A stretch of 6,963 bases of DNA from the NCBI GenBank assembly GCA_034429215.1, contig DAOUGI010000078.1:1-6963 (forward strand), written 5' to 3'. Under the pieces are notes generated by a model. That model was not told the DNA's origin, searched no databases, and saw nothing but the letters and a program-made list of their open reading frames with translations. The position numbers and the translations under genes are program-made. Source of the DNA: JAFGOG01 sp034429215 (GTDB lineage Bacteria > Chloroflexota > Anaerolineae > JAAYZQ01). Position 1 is the stretch's first letter. Every line of letters starts with the position of its first letter. Positions 1-6,740 of this stretch are shown here, piece by piece.

Positions 1-65
1 GGCTTCGGGGACAAGGGGTAAGTTGTTAATGAGCAAGTATGGGTATTACCTGATGAGTATTTACA

Positions 66-86
66 CGGAAGCTTCCTGGAAGGGGT
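66..86. repeat. Degenerate half copy of the cdd-terminal palindromic repeat
   Basis: CGGAAGCTTCCTGGAAGGGG (66-85) matches CGGAAGCTTCCAGAAAGGGG (121-140) at all but two positions, in direct orientation and 55 nt apart. The left arm of the palindrome is not recognisable at the corresponding place (52-65), so this is a partial or decayed copy. It lies directly after the cdd stop codon. Confidence 0.65.
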
Positions 87-88
87 CG

Positions 89-547
89 CTATTTTGACGG
101 GGTAAACCTTTCTGGAAGCTCGGAAGCTTCCAGAAAGGGGGTAGGAAGGTCAGCGGGGGTGAAGCCTGCGGGGAGGAGCTCGGCGACGGTGAAGGTTTGG
201 AGGCGGCCGCCGGTGTCGGCGACGATCACGCGCAGATCGCCATCGGGACCGCCAAACTCGCGCAGGATCTGGCGGCAGGCGCCGCACGGAGTCGCGCCGG
301 TGGCGGTGATCACGGCGAGCGCTGTAAACTCTCGTTCTCCCTCCGACACTGCCTTGGTGACTGCCGTCTGCTCGGCGCAGATGGTGAGGGGATAGGACGC
401 GTTTTCGACGTTGCAGCCGGTGTACACCCGCCCCGAGCGCCCCAACAGCGCCGCGCCCACCGGAAAATGGGAATAGGGCGCATAGGCCCGTTCGCGAGCC
501 TGGCGGGCCATTTCTACCAATTGTCGATCGGTCGGCTGCTTAGCCAT
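89..547 (-). CDS. cdd: Cytidine deaminase
   Basis: The predicted enzyme hydrolytically deaminates cytidine and deoxycytidine to uridine and deoxyuridine in cytoplasmic pyrimidine salvage. The 152-residue product shows the small homotetrameric CDA signature: substrate-binding FPVGAAL (about 28-34) and NVENASYPLT (46-55), then the zinc and catalytic residues in CAE (Cys57, Glu59) and PCGAC (Cys88, Cys91). The ATG at 547 is chosen because AAAGGAC sits 8 nt upstream; an in-frame ATG at 565 would add six residues but lies before this ribosome site. The start overlaps the stop of the upstream CBS-protein gene (ATGGCTAA), so the two are probably translationally coupled. The family normally ends near the ELLPAGFTPADL segment. 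Here 18 further residues follow, mostly encoded by a palindromic repeat (107-138). All catalytic residues precede this tail, so activity is expected to be intact. Confidence 0.96.
   Translation of the reverse strand: MAKQPTDRQLVEMARQARERAYAPYSHFPVGAALLGRSGRVYTGCNVENASYPLTICAEQTAVTKAVSEGEREFTALAVITATGATPCGACRQILREFGGPDGDLRVIVADTGGRLQTFTVAELLPAGFTPADLPTPFLEASELPERFTPSK
107..138. repeat. Perfect 14-bp inverted repeat inside the 3' end of cdd
   Basis: Bases 107-120 (CCTTTCTGGAAGCT) are the exact reverse complement of 125-138, with the 4-nt spacer CGGA. The element lies in frame in cdd and encodes residues 137-147 (PFLEASELPER), in a tail beyond the usual end of the family. There is no T-run after it in the cdd direction and it is inside the reading frame, so it looks more like an inserted palindromic repeat than a classical terminator. 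A degenerate copy of its right arm lies at 66-86. Confidence 0.85.
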
Positions 548-1937
548 CGCGTTTGTCCTTTCCATTCCTGCCTTTGTTCTGAGCCGGCGGCCGATCCTTT
601 TCTGCTGCCGGTTTCTCCACCGGCGCCGGCGGCTGCCGTTGTCCGCTCGCCGGGCCAGGGGTGCTGCGCAAGACGCGGACTTTTTGGATCCGCCGGCCCG
701 CCACCGACTCGACGGTGAACGACAGATCCTCGAACTGGACCCGGTCGCCCACCGTCGGCACCCGACCCAGCTCGGCGTAAATAAAGCCGCCCAGCGTATC
801 GCTCTCCTCGGCCGGCAGCAGGACGTCCATCAACTGGTTCAGATCGTCCAGGTCGACCCGCGCGTCCATCACATACTCGTCATCGCCGACCGGCTCGACG
901 AACAGCTCTTCGACGTCGTACTCGTCGTGGATCTCGCCGACTATTTCCTCCAGCACATCTTCGATCGTCACCAACCCGGCCACGCCACCATACTCGTCGA
1001 CGACGACGGCCATGTGCACCCGCCGCTGCTGCAGGTCGGGCAGCAGGTCGCTGGCCCGCTTGGTCTCGGGCACAAAGTAGGCCGGGCGCAGGATAGACCT
1101 GAGCGGCACGTTGATGCGGCCATCGCGCAGGTAGGGCAGCAGGTCCTTGGCGTACAGCACGCCGATCACATTGTCGATCGTCTCTTCATAGACCGGGACG
1201 CGCGAGTGGCCGGCCTGCATGATATTGTCCAACGCTTCCAGCATCGGCGTGGTGGCGTCCAGGGCCATCACGTCCATGCGGGGCACCATCACCTGCCGGG
1301 TCAGGGTGTCGCCCAGCTCAAAGATCGACGAGATCATCTCCTTCTCGTCCTCTTCGATGACCCCTTCCTCTTCGGCGGCATCTACCAGCGTCTTGATCTC
1401 TTCTTCGGTCACGATCGACAGGTCGGCTTCCGTCTTGGCGCCGAACAGGCCGGCCACGGCCTGCCCGAGCCACATTGTGATGCGAACTGCCGGCGTGGTC
1501 AGGGCCGTCACGACCGCCAGCGGGCGCGCCAGCAACAGAGCCAGCCGTTCCGGCCGTCGCGCGGCGATCGCCTCGGGCGCCATCTGGCCTATCGCCAGCA
1601 GCACAATCGCCGTCACGAGCACCACCAGGACAAAGGCCAGGGGCTCGGCAGCCCCCTTGAGCCAAGGCTTCCACCAGCCGGCCAGCGGCGGAGCCAGGAG
1701 CGTGGCCACCATGCCTCCGATAAAGAGGCCGGTCAGCACCACCACAAACTGGGCGGTGGCCAGCAGGCGGCTGGCGTCTTCGCCCAGCCGCTCGGCCGTT
1801 CTGGCCGCCTTGTTGCCCTCGTCGATCAGTTGTCTCAGCCGTGCCTTGCGCACGTTGACCAGGGCCGAATGGCCCAAGGCCAGAATTATCGTCAGTAAGA
1901 GCAGCCCTACCAACAGGAGCCACTCGACGGCGCTCAT
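540..1937 (-). CDS. CNNM/CorC-HlyC family membrane protein with CBS pair
   Basis: This 465-residue protein has the layout of the family often annotated as hemolysin or CorC-like magnesium/cobalt efflux protein. An N-terminal membrane domain (hydrophobic segments near 4-22, 60-84, 97-119 and 139-160) is followed by an acidic linker (176-200), a CBS pair (about 215-340, including VPRMDV, GHSRVPVY and DEYGGVAGLVTIEDVLEEIVGEI as separate motifs) and a CorC_HlyC domain (about 350-422, FIYAELGRVPTVGDRV). The last 40 residues are a Pro/Lys/Arg-rich low-complexity tail. The ATG at 1937 is preferred because GGAGGA lies 8 nt upstream and MSAVEWLLLV begins the first membrane segment; the longer GTG start at 2021 would lie inside glmU. 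It begins one base after the glmU stop and overlaps cdd by 8 bp. Two usually conserved membrane-domain acidic sites are altered (GH for SE near 22-23, GQMAPE for GExxPK at 117-122), so ion transport cannot be assumed. Family assignment is firm; substrate is unknown. Confidence 0.9.
   Translation of the reverse strand: MSAVEWLLLVGLLLLTIILALGHSALVNVRKARLRQLIDEGNKAARTAERLGEDASRLLATAQFVVVLTGLFIGGMVATLLAPPLAGWWKPWLKGAAEPLAFVLVVLVTAIVLLAIGQMAPEAIAARRPERLALLLARPLAVVTALTTPAVRITMWLGQAVAGLFGAKTEADLSIVTEEEIKTLVDAAEEEGVIEEDEKEMISSIFELGDTLTRQVMVPRMDVMALDATTPMLEALDNIMQAGHSRVPVYEETIDNVIGVLYAKDLLPYLRDGRINVPLRSILRPAYFVPETKRASDLLPDLQQRRVHMAVVVDEYGGVAGLVTIEDVLEEIVGEIHDEYDVEELFVEPVGDDEYVMDARVDLDDLNQLMDVLLPAEESDTLGGFIYAELGRVPTVGDRVQFEDLSFTVESVAGRRIQKVRVLRSTPGPASGQRQPPAPVEKPAAEKDRPPAQNKGRNGKDKRDG
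555..561 (-). promoter_or_regulatory. Ribosome binding site of cdd
   Basis: On the minus strand this reads AAAGGAC, with the AGGA core 8 nt before the ATG at 547. It is inside the last codons of the upstream CBS-protein gene and lies after the alternative ATG at 565, so it decides the start. Confidence 0.75.
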
Positions 1938-1938
1938 C

Positions 1939-3333
1939 CTACGCTTCCTCCCCCGCCTCTGCGGACGCTTCCGGCTTGGGCGCCGGGTGAACGCGGGCCG
2001 GCACCCCGTAAGCCACGTCACCCGGCGGCACGTCGTGCGTGATCACCGAACCGGCCCCGGTCTTGGCCCCAGCGCCCACCTCGACCGGCGCCACCAGCAT
2101 CGTATCGCTGCCGATAAAAGCTCCGGCCCCGACGACAGTCGGGTGCTTGTGCTTGCCGTCATAGTTGCAGGTGATTGTCCCTGCGCCGATGTTGGCCTCT
2201 GCCCCTACTGTCGCGTCGCCCAGGTAGCTGAAATGGCCCATCTTGACCCCCGGCCCCAGGTACGAGTTCTTGACTTCGCCAAAGTTGCCCATGTGCACCC
2301 CGGGCCCCAGGTGGGCGCCCTTGCGCAGGTGGCCATACGGCCCGATCTCGCTGCCCTCGTCCATCGTCGCCTGCTCGATCACCGACAGCTCGGCCCGGCA
2401 GCCATCGCCGATGCTCGAATCGCGGACGATTGTCCCCGGCCCGATCGCGCACTCCCGGCCGATCCTCGTCCGGCCTTGCAGCAGGGTATTGGGCCAGATC
2501 GTGGTATCGACCCCGATCTCGACGTCAGCCTCGACATAGGTCGTGGCCGGATCGACCATCGTCACCCCGGCGAGCATCCACCGCTCGTTGATCCGCCGCC
2601 GCATCTCGGCTTCCCCTTGGGCCAGCTTGGCGCGCTGATCCAGCCCGATCGCCTCCAGCGCGTCGGACATGGGGACGGCGATGACCGCTTCCCCCTGCCG
2701 GCGGGCCATCGCCACCAGGTCGGTCAGATAGATCTCGGTGTGCGCGGCCCGCAGCGTGTCATCGGCAGCCAGCCGGGCCAGGTTAGGCCATAGCCAGTCG
2801 TCGCGGAAACAGTACATGCCGCTGCTCACCTCGCCGATCGCCCGTTCTTTTGCTGTGGCGTCCCGCTCCTCGACGATGGCTATGACTCGCTCTCCCGCCT
2901 CGTCCCGCACGATGCGGCCATACCCGGTCGGATCTCCCGGGCGGAAGGAGAGCATGGTCACCGCCGCGCTTTCGGCCTGGTGGCGGGCGACCGCCCCGCG
3001 GAGCGTCTCGGGCCGGACAAGCGGCGAGTCGCCGAACAGGACGAGCGTGGTATCCGCCCGCCCGGCAGCCACCTCCGCGGCCTGGTGCACCGCGTGACCG
3101 GTGCCCAACCGCTCGGCCTGCAGCGCATAGGTCACGCCGTCGCCCAGGGCCTGGCGGACGAGGTCGGCGCCGTGGCCCACTACTACCACCAGACAGGCCG
3201 GTTGCAGGGCGCGGGCGGTCTCGACCACGTAACGCACCATTGGCCGTCCGGCCAGGGTATGCATCACCTTGGGCAGGTCCGATTTCATCCGCACCCCCTG
3301 TCCTGCGGCGAGAACGATCACACTCAGGCTCAA
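1939..3333 (-). CDS. glmU: Bifunctional GlcN-1-P acetyltransferase / GlcNAc-1-P uridyltransferase
   Basis: GlmU acetylates glucosamine-1-phosphate with acetyl-CoA and then couples it to UTP, giving UDP-GlcNAc for peptidoglycan and other envelope glycans in the cytoplasm. The 464-residue product is close to the E. coli length. The N-terminal uridyltransferase half has LAAGQGVRMKS (8-18), GTGHA (78-82) and GDSPL (101-105). The C-terminal half is a left-handed beta-helix of hexapeptide repeats (about 260-445) and keeps residues matching the known acetyltransferase site: Arg337, Lys355, His367, Tyr370, Asn381, NYDG (390-393) and Lys396. The start is a TTG at 3333, five bases after a perfect AGGAGG, giving MSLSVIVLAAG. 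The longer TTG start at 3411 falls inside the predicted -35 box and is rejected. The usual GVN(D/N)R metal-site segment reads GLDQR (230-234), putting Asp at the Asn position. It is the first gene of the apparent three-gene operon. Confidence 0.96.
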   Translation of the reverse strand: MSLSVIVLAAGQGVRMKSDLPKVMHTLAGRPMVRYVVETARALQPACLVVVVGHGADLVRQALGDGVTYALQAERLGTGHAVHQAAEVAAGRADTTLVLFGDSPLVRPETLRGAVARHQAESAAVTMLSFRPGDPTGYGRIVRDEAGERVIAIVEERDATAKERAIGEVSSGMYCFRDDWLWPNLARLAADDTLRAAHTEIYLTDLVAMARRQGEAVIAVPMSDALEAIGLDQRAKLAQGEAEMRRRINERWMLAGVTMVDPATTYVEADVEIGVDTTIWPNTLLQGRTRIGRECAIGPGTIVRDSSIGDGCRAELSVIEQATMDEGSEIGPYGHLRKGAHLGPGVHMGNFGEVKNSYLGPGVKMGHFSYLGDATVGAEANIGAGTITCNYDGKHKHPTVVGAGAFIGSDTMLVAPVEVGAGAKTGAGSVITHDVPPGDVAYGVPARVHPAPKPEASAEAGEEA

Positions 3334-3338
3334 GCTGA

Positions 3339-3344
3339 CCTCCT
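3339..3344 (-). promoter_or_regulatory. Ribosome binding site of glmU
   Basis: The minus strand reads AGGAGG, a full anti-16S match, 5 nt before the TTG at 3333. A GTG codon at 3321 would be 17 nt away, and no in-frame ATG lies nearby, so this site fixes the TTG start. Confidence 0.85.
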
Positions 3345-3382
3345 GCTTTTGTGGATGAACGGGATACCGTCTTGTATGTTTA

Positions 3383-3411
3383 GTTATAGCATGGTGGTGC
3401 TTGCTTGGCAA
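3383..3411 (-). promoter_or_regulatory. Sigma70-type promoter for the glmU operon
   Basis: On the minus strand TTGCCA (3411-3406, five of six bases of the -35 consensus) is followed by a 17-nt spacer and TATAAC (3388-3383), preceded by the extended -10 dinucleotide TG. Transcription would start near 3376, giving a leader of about 43 nt before the glmU TTG. Position, spacing and hexamer quality agree with a housekeeping promoter. No experimental start is available. Confidence 0.78.
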
Positions 3412-3445
3412 ATCCCCAACGAGGCAAGTTAAGAGGCCCGCAAAA

Positions 3446-3475
3446 CTGGCAGAGAGTGAAAAAGCGTGCTATAAT
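3446..3475 (+). promoter_or_regulatory. Extended -10 promoter for the S8 protease gene
   Basis: TATAAT at 3470-3475 is a perfect -10 with TG at 3467-3468 (TGCTATAAT). CTGGCA at 3446-3451 is a fair -35 (four of six bases) with an 18-nt spacer. Transcription would start near 3482, leaving roughly 160 nt of leader before the ATG at 3641. The string GTGCTATAAT recurs exactly in the promoter at the end of the window. Confidence 0.72.
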
Positions 3476-3640
3476 CTTGTGCCCGGTCGTCGATCACCGG
3501 TCTGCCCGCAGCACGGTCGCAGGCTGCTCGAGCTGCACCAGTCTGGGTCAAAAGGAGTCGTCTATAGGAACCATAGCAGAAGAGCCAATCGCCCAAGCAC
3601 CGGAATTCTCAACAAATACAGAGAGGTAAAAACAGCACCG

Positions 3641-6600
3641 ATGAAGACAAGCAAACTTTTTGGTATCGCGATCCTGATCAGCCTGCTGCTGGCCGGGCTA
3701 TCGGCACCGGCAGCGACCAGCCCCCTGGCCCAAGCACCGGGGAATGCGGACCTGTCGAAAGTGGACGCCGCCGTGCTCGACCAGATAGCAGCGGACGGGG
3801 AAGCCGAGTTCTATGTGATCCTCACCATCCAGGCCGACGTGTCGGGGGCGGCAGCCCTGCCGACCAAGGCCGACAAGACGACCTACGTCTTTAACCTACT
3901 GCGTGAGACGGCGCGCCAGACCCAGCAGCCGCTGTTGGACTACCTGCAGGGGCAGGGCGTGTCGTACGAGTCGATGTACATTCAGAACATGATCCGCGTC
4001 CAAGCCGGCCGGACCACCGTCGAGTGGCTGGCCGTCCGGTCTGACGTGGCCCGCATCGTCTCCCCGCCCGATCCCCGCATCGATCTGGTGTCCAGGTCGC
4101 CGCAGACGATCGTGGCGGCGTTGGAAGAGCAGCACCTCGCGGGCATCGAGTGGAACATCACCCGGGTGGGCGCGCCCGACGTGTGGGCCATGGGCTTTCA
4201 CGGCGAGGGGATGGTCGTCGGCGACAATGACACCGGCGCCGAGTACACCCACCCGGCCCTGGTCAACAAGTACCGGGGCAACCTGGGCGGCGGCGTCTTT
4301 AACCACAACTATAACTGGTGGGACACCTACAGCGGCTCGGCCTACCCGGTTGACACTGACGGCCACGGCACCCACACCATGGGCACCATGGTCGGCGACG
4401 ACGGCGGCGCGAACCAGATCGGCATGGCCCCCGGCGCGCAGTGGATGGCCTGCCGCGGCATGAACCTGGAGTGCCTCCAGTTCTTCCTGGCCCCGTGGGA
4501 CCTGACCGGCTCGAACCCCGACCCGACCAAGGCGCCCGACGCCGTCAACAACTCGTGGTACGATTCCTCCGGTTTTGACTACCGGCCGATCGTCCAGAAT
4601 CTCAACGCCGCCGGCGTCGCCGTCATCAAGTCGGCCGGCAACCAGGGGTCGGGCTGCACGACGGTCACCAACCCCGGCTATGTGCCCGAGATCATCGCCA
4701 CGGCCGCTTTTGCCCAGGGCGACACGATTGCCAGCTTTTCGAGCCGCGGCCCGACGAGCAACTATGGCTCGACGATCCTGAAGCCTGAAGTGGCAGCTCC
4801 CGGCGTGAACGTCCGCTCCTCGGTGCCGGGCGGCGGCTACGACGGCACCTACAGCGGCACGAGCATGGCCGCGCCCCACAGCACCGCCCTGGTGGCCCTG
4901 ATCTGGAGCGCCGCCCCCTGCTTGCGGGGCGACGTGCCGGCCACCAAGCAGATCATGATGGAGACGGCCGAGGCCAAGATCGACGCCCAGTGCCCGCCCT
5001 TTGTCGACCATCCCAACGACGTGTGGGGATGGGGCGTCCTGGATGCCCAAGCCGCAGTGCAGATGGCCATGGGCTACTGCGGCGGCCTGGGCGGACTGGA
5101 AGGCACGGTCACGGCGGCCGGCAGCCCGCTGGAGGGTGTGAATGTGCTGGCCGAGGCAGCGGGCGGATTCGTCCGCAGCGACACGACCGATACAGCCGGC
5201 CTGTACGCCATGGAAGTACTGTCCGACACCTACACCGTGACCGCCACCAAGTATGGCTATGAGCCCGTGGTCGTCCCGGGTGTGGAGGTCACATCGGACA
5301 TGACCACCACCCTCGACATCGTGATGACGGCTCTGCCGGAATACACCGTCAGCGGCTATGTCCGCGACGCAGTGACCAACGCACCGCTGGCCGCCACCGT
5401 CGAGGTCGTCGACGCGCCGGTGGCGCCGGTCAGCACCGACCCGACCACCGGCTATTACTCGATCCAGGTAGCCGAGGGCACATGGCACTTGCAGGCCTCG
5501 GCGCCGCTGCACCTGGCCGACACCCAGGAAGTGGTGGTCGCGGGCAACACCACCCAGGACTTTTATCTCGATCCGCTGCCCTGCACCCTGCTGGTGGACG
5601 ACGACGCCGGTGAAAACTATGAGACCTACTATGCCAATGCGCTGACTGCGGCCGGCGTGGATTATCAACTGTGGGACGTGGGGGCATCAGGCAGCCCCAC
5701 CGCCGCCGACCTGGCCAACTATGGCCAGGTGGTGTGGCTGACCGGCGATGACTATAACAGCACGCTGACCAGCGCCGATCAAACCGCGCTGGCGGCTTAC
5801 CTGGACGGCGGCGGCGCGCTGTTCATCTCGGGCCAGGACATCGGCTATGACATCACCGGCAGCACCTTCTACAGCAACTACCTGCACGCCTCGTACATCA
5901 CCGACGACACCAATGTCCTTAGCCTGACCGGGGCCGATATCATGAGCGGCGTCAACATCAGCATCTCTGGCGGCGACGGCGCCAACAACCAGAGCTACCC
6001 CTCGGCCATCGGTCTGGGCGCGGGATCGGTCGGCCTGTTCGACTATACCGGCACGACCTACACGTGGGGCGCGCTGCGCTGGGAGGGAGCCTACCGCGTC
6101 GTCTACTTTTCCTTCGGCTTTGAGGCGATCAGCACTGCCGCCAACCGCACCGCGGTCATGGGCGCGGTGATGGACTGGCTGGACGGCTGCGCCTGTGAGG
6201 CGGTCGCCATCAACGATGTCACCGCCGAGGCGTTGGGCTGCACCGTTACCTTTGGCGCCGATCTGGCCGGCGATCCGCCTTTCAGCTACGCCTGGGACTT
6301 TGGCGCCTTTGGAGTCAGCGCCGACCCGGCCCCGGTCATCGACTATGGCGTCAGCGGCACCTACCCCTACTCCCTGACGGTCTACAACTGCGGCGGGGGA
6401 TCCTCTGACAGCGTGACGGACACCGTCACGGTCGAATGCTGCCAGGAGGTGACCAATCCCGACTTGAGCTGGGAGCCGGTCTCGCCGCTGGAGGACCAGG
6501 AAGTCACCTTTACCGGGGTCGCCAGCGGCGCGGCGCCGATCACCTTCGCCTGGGACCTGGGCGATGGGACGCTCGGCGCGGGCCAGACCTTTACCCATAC

Positions 6601-6736
6601 CTACGCCGCGGGAGGCGTGTACACGGTGGTCATGACCGCCACCAACTGCGGCGGCTCTGTGGCAACCAGCACCCAGACGATCACGGTCAGGTCCAAGGTT
6701 TACATCTACCTGCCGATCTTTGTCATGGACGAATAG
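3641..6736 (+). CDS. Secreted S8 (bacillopeptidase F-like) serine protease, multidomain
   Basis: This 1031-residue subtilase is predicted to be exported and to degrade extracellular protein. Domains in order: signal peptide (1-24, Lys3/Lys5, hydrophobic 7-20, APA before cleavage); inhibitor-like propeptide (about 55-145); S8 catalytic domain (about 175-475) with Asp197 (DTG), His242 (GHGTH), oxyanion Asn334 (SAGNQG) and Ser408 (GTSMAAPH); two carboxypeptidase-regulatory-like beta domains (about 486-563 and 568-645); a glutamine-amidotransferase-like domain (about 648-848, LLVDDD, LTGDDY, GGGALFISGQD); two PKD domains (about 855-932 and 942-1016); and a C-terminal YIYLPIFVMDE. The motifs NHNYNWWDTY, MVGDDGGANQIG and NNSW match the bacillopeptidase F-like branch. 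The ATG at 3641 is chosen because it begins a clear signal peptide; upstream in-frame codons precede the predicted transcription start. The GAGAGG at 3621-3626 is a rather distant ribosome site (14 nt). There is no LPXTG anchor. Substrate specificity is unknown. Confidence 0.94.
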   Translation: MKTSKLFGIAILISLLLAGLSAPAATSPLAQAPGNADLSKVDAAVLDQIAADGEAEFYVILTIQADVSGAAALPTKADKTTYVFNLLRETARQTQQPLLDYLQGQGVSYESMYIQNMIRVQAGRTTVEWLAVRSDVARIVSPPDPRIDLVSRSPQTIVAALEEQHLAGIEWNITRVGAPDVWAMGFHGEGMVVGDNDTGAEYTHPALVNKYRGNLGGGVFNHNYNWWDTYSGSAYPVDTDGHGTHTMGTMVGDDGGANQIGMAPGAQWMACRGMNLECLQFFLAPWDLTGSNPDPTKAPDAVNNSWYDSSGFDYRPIVQNLNAAGVAVIKSAGNQGSGCTTVTNPGYVPEIIATAAFAQGDTIASFSSRGPTSNYGSTILKPEVAAPGVNVRSSVPGGGYDGTYSGTSMAAPHSTALVALIWSAAPCLRGDVPATKQIMMETAEAKIDAQCPPFVDHPNDVWGWGVLDAQAAVQMAMGYCGGLGGLEGTVTAAGSPLEGVNVLAEAAGGFVRSDTTDTAGLYAMEVLSDTYTVTATKYGYEPVVVPGVEVTSDMTTTLDIVMTALPEYTVSGYVRDAVTNAPLAATVEVVDAPVAPVSTDPTTGYYSIQVAEGTWHLQASAPLHLADTQEVVVAGNTTQDFYLDPLPCTLLVDDDAGENYETYYANALTAAGVDYQLWDVGASGSPTAADLANYGQVVWLTGDDYNSTLTSADQTALAAYLDGGGALFISGQDIGYDITGSTFYSNYLHASYITDDTNVLSLTGADIMSGVNISISGGDGANNQSYPSAIGLGAGSVGLFDYTGTTYTWGALRWEGAYRVVYFSFGFEAISTAANRTAVMGAVMDWLDGCACEAVAINDVTAEALGCTVTFGADLAGDPPFSYAWDFGAFGVSADPAPVIDYGVSGTYPYSLTVYNCGGGSSDSVTDTVTVECCQEVTNPDLSWEPVSPLEDQEVTFTGVASGAAPITFAWDLGDGTLGAGQTFTHTYAAGGVYTVVMTATNCGGSVATSTQTITVRSKVYIYLPIFVMDE

Positions 6737-6740
6737 ACCG

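Larger units (their letters stand above)
3334..3640. other. Divergent intergenic region between glmU and the protease gene
   Basis: This 307-nt stretch holds the glmU leader and ribosome site, two back-to-back promoters (3383-3411 minus, 3446-3475 plus), and the predicted protease leader (about 3482-3640). The leader has small hairpin possibilities, for example CCGGT/ACCGG at 3483-3500 and GCAGC/GCTGC at 3508-3527, but I recognise no known riboswitch or RNA family. An AAAGGAG at about 3551-3557 is not followed by a usable start codon at proper spacing. No tRNA, transposase or convincing small gene is seen. Confidence 0.7.

Noticed and set aside
107..138. The cdd-terminal hairpin as an intrinsic terminator
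   Set aside because: It is inside the reading frame, followed by TTTACCCC rather than a T-run in the direction of transcription, and has a related copy nearby, which fits a repeat better.
639..1898. Plus-strand open frame (419 codons) antisense to the CBS-protein gene, with similar ones at 1219-2793 and minus-strand 5687-6598
   Set aside because: Low-complexity His/Gln/Arg-rich or Ser/Arg-rich translations, no recognisable motifs, and complete overlap with well supported genes.
1938..2021. Longer start (GTG at 2021) for the CBS membrane protein
   Set aside because: It lies inside glmU coding sequence and adds an Arg/Pro-rich segment; the ATG at 1937 has a good ribosome site and begins the first membrane segment.
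3334..3411. N-terminal extension of GlmU from the TTG at 3411
   Set aside because: This TTG is part of the predicted -35 hexamer, the extension MPSKHHHAIT... is not family-like, and a perfect AGGAGG precedes the TTG at 3333.
3400..3428. CTTGC/GCAAG inverted repeat between the divergent promoters as an operator
   Set aside because: Only five bases per arm with a 19-nt spacer; expected by chance in a region of this size.
3405..3629. 74-codon plus-strand frame in the intergenic region, possible leader peptide
   Set aside because: It starts at a TTG upstream of the predicted transcription start, has no ribosome site and no recognisable sequence.
3401..3640. 80-residue N-terminal extension of the protease from the TTG at 3401
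   Set aside because: It would start upstream of the predicted promoter and put a charged, Arg-rich segment before a clear signal peptide at 3641.
3896..5668. Long minus-strand open frame (590 codons) antisense to the protease gene
   Set aside because: It mirrors the codon pattern of a high-GC gene on the other strand, gives a His/Gly/Arg/Val-rich composition with no domain, and has no ribosome site. The protease frame has an intact catalytic triad and recognisable domains.
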